A stretch of 64,000 nt of DNA from Spirochaetales bacterium. Its GTDB lineage: Bacteria; Spirochaetota; Spirochaetia; SZUA-6; RPPD01. The stretch is taken from NCBI GenBank assembly GCA_016934415.1, contig JAFGSW010000034.1, forward strand, positions 1 through 64,000, read 5' to 3'. The notes beneath the pieces are model-generated. The model searched no databases. It was not told the DNA's origin and saw only the letters and a list, made by a program, of their open reading frames with translations. Made by a program: the position numbers and the translations under genes. Positions within the stretch are counted from its first letter, which is position 1. Each line of letters opens with the position of its first letter. Positions 8,771-18,474 of the stretch are shown here, in pieces.

Positions 8771-10159
8771 TTAATCCCCCGCGAAGGTGAAGCCTTTTTC
8801 CCTGCACAGCCTGAGACACGCCTCAACCGATCGCGGGTCGAAGAGAGTTCCTTTGTTCTTTTCTATCTCCTCCAGCGCCTTGTCTATACCCAAACCCGGG
8901 CGGTAGGGCCGGTCGGACGCGATCGCCTCGACGACGTCGGCGACGGCGATGATCTTCGCCTCCAGGCAGATGCCGTCCTCCCGGAGCCCCGCGGGGTATC
9001 CCGATCCGTTCAGCCGCTCGTGGTGCTCGAGCACCGCCTGCGCCACCGGCCAGGGGAAGTCGATGTTCTTCAGGATGTCGTAGCCGATTCTGGGATGGGT
9101 CTTGATGATCGCGAACTCGTTCTGGTCCAGGAGCGACGGTTTGGTGAGGATCTCCGTCGGAACGGCGACCTTTCCCAGGTCGTGGACAATGCCCGCCATG
9201 TAGATGCCGTCGATGGCTCGCTGGTCCACGCCCAGCTCGCGCGCGACGGCGGTCGCCAGGCGGCTCACCTTTTTCTGGTGGCCGGCGGTGTACGGATCAC
9301 GCAGTTCCATGGTGCCGGAAAGCGCCTCGATCGTGTTGCGCAGGAGTTTCTGCAGCCGGTTCAGGTTGCGGACGCTCTCCGCCCGCGATTCCTGGAGCCG
9401 GCTGATGTCCCGGCTGACATGGATGAAGAAAGGCGCCTTGCGCGCGCCGAATTTCAGGGGATAAGCCTTGACCTCGAAAGTCCTGCCGCCGAGGAGGTAG
9501 ACGGAAGAGCCGGCGCCGCCTTCCGGCCCGGAGTGAAACGGGCAATTCGCCACAGGCGGCGTGCACGGCACTCCGCGGTGGAACAAGATCTCATGGCAGG
9601 CTCGCCCGCGAATATCCGCCAGTCCGCGCCCCAGGTCCCGCAAAACAGCCTGGTTCGCCCACAGTATCCGATAGGTTGGGCTAATCAGGAACAAACGGTC
9701 CTCGATGCCGTTGGCTATTCCCTCCAGCATGATTTTCGTTCTTTTCAGAAGCGATTGGGCATGTCGCTTTCCCCGCCTGACGGCGGCCGTTCGCACCGCC
9801 TGCCGGACGGCGGTGGGCAGCCGCTTGATGTTGCTCTTGATGATGTAATCATCCGCCCCCGCCTTCATTAATTCTATGGCGGATTCCTCGCCGATGCTGC
9901 CCGTCACCACGATGAACGGGGTCCGCGGGCACACGTCCTTTCGTATCCGGAGGGCGTCCAGCCCGTTCATCCGCGGCAGGTTGTAATCGGACAGGATGGC
10001 GTCCCACTCGTCCTCGTTCAACGCCTCCCGCAGCTCCTTGGCGGTGCAGACAGTTCTGATTTCGGTCTTCAGCCCCGCGCGCTCCAGGACCCGCCTCATG
10101 AGAACGACGTCCTCGTCGACGTCCTCGACGAGGACGATCTTGAGAGGCAGTTTCTTCAT
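8771..10159 (-). CDS. REC-PAS-HD-GYP response regulator (c-di-GMP phosphodiesterase)
   Basis: 462 residues, ATG 10159 with AGGAGG seven bases upstream. A receiver (about 6-125; VLVEDVDED, ILSDYNLP acceptor Asp) is followed by a PAS-like domain (about 145-260) that carries a Cys cluster (ACHEILFHRGVPCTPPVANC), then a complete HD-GYP domain (about 280-455; HQKKVSRLA, VHDLGK, HHERLNGSGYPAG, IADVVEAI equivalent). All metal-binding positions look intact, so c-di-GMP hydrolysis controlled by phosphorylation is expected. It is the only enzyme output of the kinase operon that starts at 17582. Confidence 0.92.
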   Translation of the reverse strand: MKKLPLKIVLVEDVDEDVVLMRRVLERAGLKTEIRTVCTAKELREALNEDEWDAILSDYNLPRMNGLDALRIRKDVCPRTPFIVVTGSIGEESAIELMKAGADDYIIKSNIKRLPTAVRQAVRTAAVRRGKRHAQSLLKRTKIMLEGIANGIEDRLFLISPTYRILWANQAVLRDLGRGLADIRGRACHEILFHRGVPCTPPVANCPFHSGPEGGAGSSVYLLGGRTFEVKAYPLKFGARKAPFFIHVSRDISRLQESRAESVRNLNRLQKLLRNTIEALSGTMELRDPYTAGHQKKVSRLATAVARELGVDQRAIDGIYMAGIVHDLGKVAVPTEILTKPSLLDQNEFAIIKTHPRIGYDILKNIDFPWPVAQAVLEHHERLNGSGYPAGLREDGICLEAKIIAVADVVEAIASDRPYRPGLGIDKALEEIEKNKGTLFDPRSVEACLRLCREKGFTFAGD

Positions 10160-10223
10160 GGCGCATCCTCCTTCGCGGCCGGGCGTTCGGACCGCCCGGC
10201 GCCAACGCCGGCGCGTGCGGCTT

Positions 10224-12149
10224 TCACGATTTTTTCTCCAGCGCTTCGCGCAAGGTCGTCAGAAGCGCCTCCGGCTTGACCGGTTTCTGGAGAAAATGAG
10301 TCACGCCCGTTTTCATGAGCAGCGGTTTCACGGAAGGGTCGAGGAACCCGCTCATCAGCACCATCCGCGCCTGCTTGCCCGTGGTGTGGACGCGCTTGAA
10401 CAATTCCCCGCCGTCCATTTTCGGAAGCCCGAAATCCGCGAGTACGACGTCGACGCCGCCGGGATGTTCGCGCAGGAGGTCGAAGGCCGCCTCGCCGTCG
10501 GCCGCCTCCAACACCCGGTATCCCTTCGTCCGGAGCACCGTCGCGAGGTACTCGCGGAGCGTCTCCTCGTCCTCGACCAGGAGGATCGTCTCGCCTCCGC
10601 CCTCGGGAGCGGCGGCACCGCTCACCGGCGCCGCGGCGGGCCGCACCCGGTCGGTGCGCGCCGGCAGGTACACCGTGAAGGCGGCTCCGCGTCCCTGCTC
10701 AGACTCCACATCGACGAAGCCCCTGTGCTTTTTTACGATGCCGTACACCATCGCCAGGCCCAGGCCGGTGCCGGAATCGCGTTGCTTGGTCGTGAAAAAC
10801 GGCTCGAATATCCTTTTCAAGACCGTCTCGTCCATGCCCACGCCGGTATCCTCCACCCGGATGAACGAATACGCCTCCCCTTCCGTGTCCGGGTAACGAG
10901 AGGCCAGCGTCCGCCGGTCGACGCTGCCGCCGGTGACGCTCAAGACGCCCCCGGCGGGCATGGCGTCGCGGGCGTTCACCAAGAGGTTGAGAAACGCCTG
11001 GTGGAGCTGGTCGGGATCGGCCGTCACCAACGGTACGGAGTCCGCGACGGCGCTGCGGATTTCGATCGTCTTGGGAAACGTCTCCCGGGCCAGCTTCACC
11101 GCCTCATCCACGACGTCGGACAGGCGGACGGGATCGAACCGCGGCTCGTCCTTCCGGGCGAACGTCAGAAGCCGGCTTACCAGCGCCACCCCCCGCTCCG
11201 CCGCTTGGCGGATGGTCCCGGCCAGGCGGGCGGCTTCGGCTTCATCGCCGCCGGCTTTTTCGAGCAGGGAGAGGTAGCCGAGAATGATGTTCAGAATATT
11301 GTTGAAATCATGGGCGATTCCCCCCGCCAGCGTGCCCAGGCTCTCCAGCTTTTGGGCCTGCGCCAGCCGCTCCTCGAGGCGGCGGCGCTCCGTCTCGTCG
11401 ATAATGAAGCCCACGATGCGGACGAGATCGTGGCGGTCGTCGAACACGCCGTAGGCGTTCACCCGCGCGAACGCGGCGCTCCCGTCGTTCCGGACGATAT
11501 CCATCGCCAGGTGCTCCACCCTCCGCCCTCCGCCCAGAATCTGCAGGAAATCCTCGCGCTGGCGCGGGTTCGGGCAGAACCGGAAAAAATTCAGGCCCGC
11601 GGCCTCCTCGGCCGCCTGAAACCCGAGCGCGGCGGTGAAGGCTCGGTTGCAGGTAAGGATGACGCCGTCGGCGGCGGCGATAAAATCCCCGGCCGGATCA
11701 TTCTCGAACAGGGCGCGGTATTTTTCCTCGCTCTCGATCAGCGCCGCCTGGGTCTCGTAATGCCGCTTCCGGCTGTCGTATTGCTGGAGCGCGGAGAGCA
11801 GGGACGGACCTATCCGCCTGACATTGTTCTTGAGGATGTAGTCGGCGGCGCCGGCTTTGATGCAGCGCACCGCCGTTTCCTCGTTGATGGAGCCGGTGAC
11901 GACGAGGACGGGCGTGAACGGGGACAGTTCCTGCACGATCTTGATGACCGAAAAGCCGTCGAACTCGGGCATGGTGAAATCGGTGATGACGGCGTCGGGG
12001 CCGAAATCTTTCAGGGCGGCGGTAAACGCCGCCCGCGTTTCCACGGTCAGAAAGCGGCACGGGGAGAGCGCCTTCTTCGCCTCGCGGACGTTGATTTCGG
12101 CGTCCTCGGGCGAATCCTCGACGAGCAATATCCGGTATTCCTTTTCCAT
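10224..12149 (-). CDS. Hybrid histidine kinase REC-PAS-HisKA-HATPase-REC
   Basis: 641 residues; ATG 12149 has GGGAG seven bases upstream and is preferred to GTG 12155. Order: receiver (5-120, VITDFTMP), PAS (140-255), HisKA with the NtrB-like H-box (GGIAHDFNNIL, about 270), HATPase (370-490; NLLVNARDAM, DTGVGM, GTGLGL) and a C-terminal receiver (515-635; VLADFGLPKMDG). No membrane segment is present, so input comes through the N-terminal receiver and the PAS. It lies 64 bases before the HD-GYP regulator; the spacer has a GCCGGGCG/CGCCCGGC hairpin that could modulate read-through. Confidence 0.92.
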   Translation of the reverse strand: MEKEYRILLVEDSPEDAEINVREAKKALSPCRFLTVETRAAFTAALKDFGPDAVITDFTMPEFDGFSVIKIVQELSPFTPVLVVTGSINEETAVRCIKAGAADYILKNNVRRIGPSLLSALQQYDSRKRHYETQAALIESEEKYRALFENDPAGDFIAAADGVILTCNRAFTAALGFQAAEEAAGLNFFRFCPNPRQREDFLQILGGGRRVEHLAMDIVRNDGSAAFARVNAYGVFDDRHDLVRIVGFIIDETERRRLEERLAQAQKLESLGTLAGGIAHDFNNILNIILGYLSLLEKAGGDEAEAARLAGTIRQAAERGVALVSRLLTFARKDEPRFDPVRLSDVVDEAVKLARETFPKTIEIRSAVADSVPLVTADPDQLHQAFLNLLVNARDAMPAGGVLSVTGGSVDRRTLASRYPDTEGEAYSFIRVEDTGVGMDETVLKRIFEPFFTTKQRDSGTGLGLAMVYGIVKKHRGFVDVESEQGRGAAFTVYLPARTDRVRPAAAPVSGAAAPEGGGETILLVEDEETLREYLATVLRTKGYRVLEAADGEAAFDLLREHPGGVDVVLADFGLPKMDGGELFKRVHTTGKQARMVLMSGFLDPSVKPLLMKTGVTHFLQKPVKPEALLTTLREALEKKS

Positions 12150-12198
12150 CTTCACACTCCCGGCGCGGTCGAACCGCTTCCGCGCCCCCGCTTCCCCC

Positions 12199-12642
12199 TC
12201 ACTTCGCGACCTGGTTCACCAGCAGCCAGAAATACCCGGTGTGATCCATGGCCTCGAGAAAGGACTCGAAGTCCACCGGCTTGACCACATAGCTGTTGGC
12301 GCCCAATTCGTAGGCCGCCTTGATATCCGGATCCTCACGCGACGAGGAAACGACCACCACCGGGATTCGTTTCGTATGTTCGTCGCTCTTGAGAATTTTC
12401 AACACCTCGATCCCGTTGAGCTTGGGGAGCTTGAGATCGAGGAAGATCACCTTCGGCCGGTGGGCCGCGTTCCGGCCCGAGTATTCGCCGCGGCAGAAAA
12501 TGAAATCCAGGGCCTGGACCCCGTCCTCGACCACCGATACCTCGTTGGCCAGGTGGCGTTTTTTCAAGGCGCGTATGATGAGCTCCACGTCCTCGGGATT
12601 GTCCTCGATGACGAGAATTTCCACGGCATCGCAGTCATGCAT
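12199..12642 (-). CDS. Single-domain response regulator (Rcp1-like)
   Basis: 147 residues, starting at ATG 12642 with GGGAGG upstream; its start overlaps the preceding kinase stop by eight bases. The whole protein is one receiver: VIEDNPEDVE, acceptor Asp in VIFLDLKLP, VVVSSSRED, and Lys in VVKPVDF. The insert between beta2 and beta3 (FIFCRGEYSGRN) is typical of Rcp1-type receivers that serve phytochrome-like or multi-PAS kinases with the SHDLRAPLR H-box, which matches the adjacent kinase. It has no output domain and probably relays phosphate. Confidence 0.9.
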   Translation of the reverse strand: MHDCDAVEILVIEDNPEDVELIIRALKKRHLANEVSVVEDGVQALDFIFCRGEYSGRNAAHRPKVIFLDLKLPKLNGIEVLKILKSDEHTKRIPVVVVSSSREDPDIKAAYELGANSYVVKPVDFESFLEAMDHTGYFWLLVNQVAK

Positions 12643-15232
12643 CGGTTGTTCCTCCCTCGTGTACGGTTTCCAGCGGCAATGAAAAGGAAAAAACGGCTCC
12701 CTTGTCCGTCTCGGCTTCGGCCCAGACGCGGCCGCCGTGGCGTTCCACGATCCGTTTGACGATGGCCAGCCCCACCCCCGTACCGTCGAACTCCTTGCGG
12801 CCGTGCAGCCGCTGGAACACGCCGAAGAGCTTGTCGACGTACTCCATGTCGAAGCCCGCCCCGTTGTCGCGGACGCGGTAGACGGCCTCGTTCCCGGACG
12901 CCTCACCGGTGACGGCGATCGCGGCCCGCGGCCGGCGCGACGTGAATTTGACGGCGTTGGAGAGGAGGTTAGCCCACACTTGGCGGATCATCTGCAGGTC
13001 GCAGCGGGCGGGGGGCAGATCGCCGATCGAAAAATCGATCCGCGCCCGCCCCTCCGGGGGAACGGCCTCCTCAAAGGCCTGGGCCGCGGTCTTTTTCATA
13101 TCGATGCGGGTCTTGCTGAGCGAGGTCCTTCCCAGGCGCGAAAAGCCGAGCAGGTCGTCTATCAGGTGACCCATGCGGCAGGCGTTGTCCCTGATCACGC
13201 CGCAGACCCGCTTCCCTTCCTCGTCGAGGGCGTTCTCGTGATCCTCGAGCAGGATACCCGTGAAGCCGTCGATGGCGCGCAGGGGGGCGCGCAGGTCGTG
13301 GGACACGGAATAGCTGAACGCTTCCAATTCACGGTTGGCGGCCTGGAGTTGGGCCGTGCGTTCCTCCACGCGTTGCTCCAATTCGGCATTGAGTTTGAGG
13401 ATTTCCAGTTGCATCTGCTTTTCATGGGTGATGTCGCGCGCCGAGGAAAGCGCCCCGGTCGTCCGGCCGCTTTCGTCTCTCAGCGCCCGGCAATGCCAGG
13501 CCAGGAGACGGCTTTCCCCGTCCCGGCGCCGCTGGATGCTTTCCAGGGATGCGTCGTCCCGGGCGCCGTCGAAAAGCGCCTGAACCGCCGCATAGGTGTC
13601 TTGTTCGCCTTCGAAATAAAAAGAAGCTTCACGGCCTACAACGTCTTCGCCGAAAAAATCCAGGCCTGCCTGGTTGGCCCAGGTATAGACCTTTCGGGTG
13701 TCGACCTCCATCACGATCTCGGGCACGGCGGCGAGGAGTGTTTCAAACCGGACGGCCAGGGCGCGCAGGGCCGTTTCCGCCTTCTTGCGTTCGGTGATGT
13801 CCAGTCCGTAGAGATTGACGTACTCAGCGTCGCCTAACGGCGTCGCGATGAATAAAAAAATGCGTTCGCCGCACTCGGTTTCAATCCTTTTTTCGCGCTT
13901 ATCCTCGAGGGCTTCGGCCGCGATTTTGCCCAATAACTCCGGCGCCTTTTTCCCGATTTCCATTTTACCGCCGATGAACCGATGCGCCGCCGGATTGGCG
14001 TAGGCCAACAGGCCGTCGCGGTCGATCCGCAGCACCGGGGACGGGTTTTCCGCCGGAAAACGCGCCAGGCTCCCGATTTCCTTTTCGGCGCGCTTGCGCC
14101 CGGTGATATCCCTGATATTGCACTGGATTACCCTATGGTTGTCTTCCGTATAGACGTTGCTGACGAACTCGACCTCAATCTTCCGGCCGTCGGCGGTTTC
14201 CAGGGGCAGGTCGTCGTACCGGATGTAATCCTCCCGCCGCAATTTCAAAAAATTTTCGCGATTGGCTATGATGTCCCTCAAAAAGCCCAACTCCCAAACG
14301 TATTTATCCGTTATTTGTCCGTGCGAGAACCCCAGCAGGCCGGTCAGGTAAGGATTCACGTCCTCGATCAGACCGGTCTCCGCGTCGAGGATGAGAATGC
14401 CGTCCTTCGCCGATTCGAACAGGCGGCGGTAGCGCAACTCCGAAAACATCAGCGCGTCGGCGGTGCGTTTACGCTCGGTGATGTCCTGGACAATGCCTGA
14501 AAGCGTCTCCGGCCTCCCGGCGGAATCCCTGACCAGCTCCCCGGCCTCCGCCCAGACCGTGCGCACGGTCCCGTCCGGCCATACGACCCGGTATTCCAGG
14601 GGGACGGGCTCTCCGTCGCGGGCGACCGAGAGGTTGGAGGCCTCGACGGCCGCCCGGTCGTCGGGATGGATGGCGCCGGCGACGATATCGTTAAGATTTC
14701 CGGAAAAGCCGGCTTTATCGACCCCGAAGATACGAAACATCTCATCGGACCATTCCAGCCGGTTCTCGCGGATGCGCCATACCCATGATCCGACGTGCGC
14801 CACCGCCTGGGCTTTCCGGAGGGCCGCCTCCGATTCGAGAACAACCCGTTCGGATTTGGCTCTTTCGACGGCGTAGCGCGCGGCGCGCATGATAAGCGTG
14901 CCGGTGGTTTCCCCCTTGAACAGGTAATCCTGCGCCCCGGCCTGGACCGCCTGGACCGCGAGTTCCTCGTCCCGCGTGCCGCTAAAAATGATAACCGGGA
15001 CGTTCGGTTGGGCGCGTCGCAGGACCTGGTAGGTTTCCAGTCCCTGGCTGTCGGGCAGTCCCAGGTCGAGAAAAACCACCTTGGGGTTGGTTTCCTTAAT
15101 TTGTGCCAGCCCCTCGGTCAGCGTTGGGGCGACCCTGATTTCGAATTGTCCGGGCGCGGCCGCGTCGCGCAGATGCTCGCGAAAGAGGCGGGCGTCCGCG
15201 GGATTGTCTTCAATTAATAGCACGTTCACCAT
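12635..15232 (-). CDS. Soluble kinase REC-PASx4-HisKA-HATPase
   Basis: 865 residues, ATG 15232 eight bases after the stop of the upstream receiver gene. Domains: receiver (3-120; VVFLDLGLPD), four PAS units (about 140-250, 265-375, 385-490, 495-610), each ending in a DITERK/DITGRK/DITHEK linker, a coiled coil (VEERTAQL), HisKA with VSHDLRAPLR (about 650) and HATPase (LLSNAVKF, DNGAGF, GTGVGLAI). The lack of membrane spans points to a cytosolic multi-input sensor. Its kinase module is very similar to the one at 23937-25598, showing recent domain duplication inside the island. Confidence 0.93.
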   Translation of the reverse strand: MVNVLLIEDNPADARLFREHLRDAAAPGQFEIRVAPTLTEGLAQIKETNPKVVFLDLGLPDSQGLETYQVLRRAQPNVPVIIFSGTRDEELAVQAVQAGAQDYLFKGETTGTLIMRAARYAVERAKSERVVLESEAALRKAQAVAHVGSWVWRIRENRLEWSDEMFRIFGVDKAGFSGNLNDIVAGAIHPDDRAAVEASNLSVARDGEPVPLEYRVVWPDGTVRTVWAEAGELVRDSAGRPETLSGIVQDITERKRTADALMFSELRYRRLFESAKDGILILDAETGLIEDVNPYLTGLLGFSHGQITDKYVWELGFLRDIIANRENFLKLRREDYIRYDDLPLETADGRKIEVEFVSNVYTEDNHRVIQCNIRDITGRKRAEKEIGSLARFPAENPSPVLRIDRDGLLAYANPAAHRFIGGKMEIGKKAPELLGKIAAEALEDKREKRIETECGERIFLFIATPLGDAEYVNLYGLDITERKKAETALRALAVRFETLLAAVPEIVMEVDTRKVYTWANQAGLDFFGEDVVGREASFYFEGEQDTYAAVQALFDGARDDASLESIQRRRDGESRLLAWHCRALRDESGRTTGALSSARDITHEKQMQLEILKLNAELEQRVEERTAQLQAANRELEAFSYSVSHDLRAPLRAIDGFTGILLEDHENALDEEGKRVCGVIRDNACRMGHLIDDLLGFSRLGRTSLSKTRIDMKKTAAQAFEEAVPPEGRARIDFSIGDLPPARCDLQMIRQVWANLLSNAVKFTSRRPRAAIAVTGEASGNEAVYRVRDNGAGFDMEYVDKLFGVFQRLHGRKEFDGTGVGLAIVKRIVERHGGRVWAEAETDKGAVFSFSLPLETVHEGGTTDA

Positions 15233-15240
15233 GGCCGGCC

Positions 15241-15693
15241 TCAATGGACTCCATTGGGAAGCTTGACGATGGAGAGCCAGAAGTCCTCAATAGAATGCAC
15301 CACCTTCATGAATTGGTTCAAATCGATCGGTTTGGTGATGTAGCAGTTGGCGTGCAGGTTGTACGTCCTGAAAATATCCTCCTCCGCGCTGGAGACCGTC
15401 AGAATCACCACCGGGATCCTTTTCAGGTTCTCATCGATTTTGATTTCGGCCAGCACCTCGCGCCCGTCTTTTTTGGGCAGGTTCAGGTCGAGCAGGATCA
15501 GGTCCGGCCGGGGAGCGTCGGCGTATTTTCCCTCGCGCCGCAGAAAATCCATGGCCTCCTCGCCGTCCGCCACATGGGAAAGATTGTTGATAAGCTTGCT
15601 GTCCTTGAGCGCCTCCCGCGCCAGGCGCGCGTCTCCGGGGTTGTCCTCCACCAGGAGGATTTCAACCGGTGTTCCGGTTCTTTTTGAACTCAT
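15241..15693 (-). CDS. Single-domain response regulator (Rcp1-like)
   Basis: 150 residues, one receiver: [26 protein letters not shown] acceptor, [18 protein letters not shown] 15693 overlaps the upstream kinase stop (ATGA) and has AGGAG seven bases before it. The insert [13 protein letters not shown] is again Rcp1-like. Placed between two kinases, it is a candidate phosphate shuttle from the membrane kinase (15690-17582) to the REC-PAS kinase (12635-15232); this pairing is inferred from gene order. Confidence 0.92.
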   Translation of the reverse strand: MSSKRTGTPVEILLVEDNPGDARLAREALKDSKLINNLSHVADGEEAMDFLRREGKYADAPRPDLILLDLNLPKKDGREVLAEIKIDENLKRIPVVILTVSSAEEDIFRTYNLHANCYITKPIDLNQFMKVVHSIEDFWLSIVKLPNGVH

Positions 15694-17582
15694 GGTGATT
15701 CTCCTTTCTGTTCTCCGTATAATGTAAAGAAAAAAGTGGTTCCCCGGCCCGCCGCCGATTCCAGCCAGATACGACCGCCGTGACGGATGACGATCCGTTG
15801 GCAGACGGACAGGCCGATGCCGGTCCCGGGGTACGCTTCCCGGGCGTGCAGGCGCTGGAAGATCACGAATATCCGGTCAAAGTATTTGGCGTCGACGCCG
15901 ATGCCGTTGTCGGCCACGCGGAATATCCAGAAGCGCGGGTCGTCCGGCGAGCGCGTTGCGCTCACGTGGACGCGCGGCGGCTCGTCCGGCTTGCGAAATT
16001 TGACGGCATTGCCGATGAGGTTCTGGAAGAGCAGGACGAGTTGGGTGTAATCCGCCTGGACGGACGGGAGATCGTCATTGGTGACGAGCGCCCCGGACTC
16101 GCTGACGGCGGTCTGGAGATTGACCAGCGCCTCGCCCAGCGCGTCGTTCGCGGCCACGGGCTCCGGGGTCTTGCCGCGGGTGGTGATCCGGGAGTAGGCC
16201 AACAGGTCCTGGATGAGCCGCTGCATGCGGTTGGCGCCGTCCACGGCAAAGCCTATGAAGTCGCGGGCGTCCTGGTCGAGCGCGTCCTTGAACCTTTGGG
16301 CCAGAAGCTGGGTATAACTTGAAACCATGCGCAGCGGTTCCTGCAGGTCGTGGGAGGCCACGTAGGCGAACTGCTCCAATTCCCGGTTGGAACGCTGCAG
16401 GTCCTCGTTCACCTCCCGGAGTTTCCCCTCCGCCCGCTTTCGTTCGGCTATTTCCCTGTCAAGGTCGTCGCGGGAGGCGGTGACGGACTTCAGATCCAAG
16501 GCCATCCGGTTGAAGTCCAAAGACAATTGCCCGATCTCATTGCGGGTTTTCACCTTTATCCTATAATCCAGGTTGCCCCGGCCGAGTTCGGCGGTGCCCC
16601 TGACCAGCTCCCGCACCGGCTTGACAATGGAACGCGCCAGAATTATTCCCAAGATAACGGCCGCCAGCATAATGGCAGTCACGTACAACACCGCCTGCAG
16701 AGTCAGGCTGTCAAGCGGAGCGTAGGCTTCGGTCAGCGGCGTTAATTTTATAATCGACCAGGGGAGGCCGGGGACCGGGGCGAAGGCGGCCATGTCGCCG
16801 CTTCCGTCGGGGTTGTGCGTTTCCATCGTTCCGCGCTCGCCGGCCAGAGCGTGTTGCTCTGCCTGACGGAGCCCGCGGACTTTGGTCATGATTAACGCCG
16901 GATCGGGGTGGGCCAGAAACACGCCGCCTTGCCGCGTGTCAATGAGATATGCGCCCTCCTGGAGGGAGTTGATGGTGTTCGAGAGACGGGCCAGGGAAAG
17001 GCCCGAGGCGAGAACGGCATGAATTTTTCCTTTGCCGTCGAAAATGGGCAAGGAATAGGTGATAATGGGTTGGTTGGTGCCCCTTGAAAGCAGGGGCGTT
17101 CCAAGATAGGCGGCTTTCAGCGCCATGGTCTGTTGAAACCATTCGCGGTCCGCCACCGTACCGCCCCGATTTTGCCAGGCGTCTCCCAGTCCGCTGGCCC
17201 AGCCGATTCCATGATCGTCGTAAATCGAAACGCTGTCGAAGACTTTTTTAATGTCCATGAATTCCTTGATGGTATTTTCCGTAAGCCTAAGGTCATTTCC
17301 CGTAATGGCTTTCGTAAAAGAGCTCCATGAGGCCAAATGAAGCAAGCTGGTTTTGGCATCAGTAAAAAATTGTTCCGTGTATTCGACCGTCAGGTCCGCG
17401 GCCGCGGCATTGCTTTCCAGGATGTGTTTCCGTAACACGCCGCGACTGGTCTGGATCAGGGTTACGCCCACCAGCGCGCCGGTGAGAAGCGCGATGAGAA
17501 CCGCCATGCCGATGAGCCGGGGAGCCAGACCAAGCCGCACACCGCGGGGGACGGGGCGATTTATCGACTTCCTGTCACTCAT
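15690..17582 (-). CDS. Membrane sensor histidine kinase, dCache-HAMP-HisKA-HATPase
   Basis: 630 residues. ATG 17582 (MSDRKS) follows GGGGAGG; the longer frame has no ribosome site. Span 1 is about 24-46, an extracytoplasmic double-Cache-like region about 50-285 ([20 protein letters not shown] type signature, [14 protein letters not shown]), span 2 about 295-317, HAMP to 370, then the H-box [11 protein letters not shown] and HATPase ([22 protein letters not shown]). It probably senses a small molecule in the periplasm. It is the first gene of the long minus-strand operon. Confidence 0.92.
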   Translation of the reverse strand: MSDRKSINRPVPRGVRLGLAPRLIGMAVLIALLTGALVGVTLIQTSRGVLRKHILESNAAAADLTVEYTEQFFTDAKTSLLHLASWSSFTKAITGNDLRLTENTIKEFMDIKKVFDSVSIYDDHGIGWASGLGDAWQNRGGTVADREWFQQTMALKAAYLGTPLLSRGTNQPIITYSLPIFDGKGKIHAVLASGLSLARLSNTINSLQEGAYLIDTRQGGVFLAHPDPALIMTKVRGLRQAEQHALAGERGTMETHNPDGSGDMAAFAPVPGLPWSIIKLTPLTEAYAPLDSLTLQAVLYVTAIMLAAVILGIILARSIVKPVRELVRGTAELGRGNLDYRIKVKTRNEIGQLSLDFNRMALDLKSVTASRDDLDREIAERKRAEGKLREVNEDLQRSNRELEQFAYVASHDLQEPLRMVSSYTQLLAQRFKDALDQDARDFIGFAVDGANRMQRLIQDLLAYSRITTRGKTPEPVAANDALGEALVNLQTAVSESGALVTNDDLPSVQADYTQLVLLFQNLIGNAVKFRKPDEPPRVHVSATRSPDDPRFWIFRVADNGIGVDAKYFDRIFVIFQRLHAREAYPGTGIGLSVCQRIVIRHGGRIWLESAAGRGTTFFFTLYGEQKGESP

Positions 17583-17827
17583 TTTTCCTCCCCGGCCCCG
17601 CCCGCCGCTCGTCAATGAGTGTAGTGACCGGAGGGCGGTTGGTCGTCATTGCGTCGGAACAAGACTTTCCCGGCCGGGGGAAAAGCGGGTCCCGATTGCT
17701 GGTCCCGTGAGGGCGGACGAAGTTGATAACCATACAGTCGTTTCTTTTTTTCATTATTTCATCTTCTTTCAGGGACACCGGTTCTTTTTGAGCCGGCGCC
17801 GATACGCATACATACCCGGACGATAAT
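17583..17827. other. Intergenic region with a conserved short peptide start
   Basis: 245 bases. On the minus strand a short frame opens at ATG 17754 with MKKRNDCMVINFVRPHG, which closely matches MKKNSGSIVNFIRPHS opening at 23832. The DNA around both starts is alike (GGACGAAGTTGATAACC versus GGATGAAGTTGACTATC). Beyond the shared 15 codons the two frames diverge. It could be a leader peptide or a shared regulatory DNA element; no promoter can be assigned with confidence. Confidence 0.35.
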
Positions 17828-18292
17828 TCAATTATCCCGATTGCCCGTGGAATTATCAATTTTTTTTTCAGGCGGGTTCGTCCCCGAGCCGGCGGCGGTT
17901 ACGGCGCCGGGGGAGGCCGATCTCTTGCCACCGCCCGAAGCCAACTCCCCGATCTTTTCTATTGCCTGCTCGATTTCGGTCATCTTGTCGAAAAAAAACG
18001 AGGCGCCCAGTTTTTCGCAGACCGCCGCGTGGTGCGCGGTGGCGAAATTGGTAAGCACCAGGATCGTTGTCGGCACGCGGTTGGCGATGATCCATTTTAT
18101 GACCGCCAGGCCGCTCTTTTTTGGCATCTGCAGGTCGAGCATGACGAGGTCGGGCTTGCGCGTATCGATGATCTTCAATGCCTCCTCCCCATCGCCGGCC
18201 GAACCGACGACGCGCGCGTTTTTGACCTCGGAAACCAGTTTGACGAGGCGGGACCGGATTTCGGTCGAATCATCGACGATCAGAATACGCAT
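17828..18292 (-). CDS. Response regulator with single receiver and Ser/Gly-rich tail
   Basis: 154 residues; ATG 18292 with GGGGGAG upstream. Receiver 1-120: LIVDDSTEIR, LVMLDLQMPKKSG acceptor Asp, TTILVLTNFA, Lys in FFFDKMTE. The last 35 residues (ASGGGKRSASPGAV onward) are low-complexity and lack an HTH. It is separate from its neighbours by 180 and 245 bases, so it may be transcribed alone. Probably an interaction-type output or phosphate sink. Confidence 0.85.
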   Translation of the reverse strand: MRILIVDDSTEIRSRLVKLVSEVKNARVVGSAGDGEEALKIIDTRKPDLVMLDLQMPKKSGLAVIKWIIANRVPTTILVLTNFATAHHAAVCEKLGASFFFDKMTEIEQAIEKIGELASGGGKRSASPGAVTAAGSGTNPPEKKIDNSTGNRDN

Positions 18293-18474
18293 GGCTTTCT
18301 CCCCCGTTCAAATTTAAGGTATCCGGCGGGCGAAAGATATCGCTAAAAATATGATCCTGTTTCGTTCTTTTTACGATGCGTCGGGGACGACGTAGGAACG
18401 GCCCGGCGCGGCGTGGCAATGATGGAGGACCGATTGCCCGCCGAAAGGCGTCCGCCGCGTTCGGCGGATTCCTC

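Noticed and set aside
9996-12284. 760-codon plus-strand frame
   Set aside because: Antisense to two well-supported signalling genes; Arg/His/Gly-rich translation with no motif.
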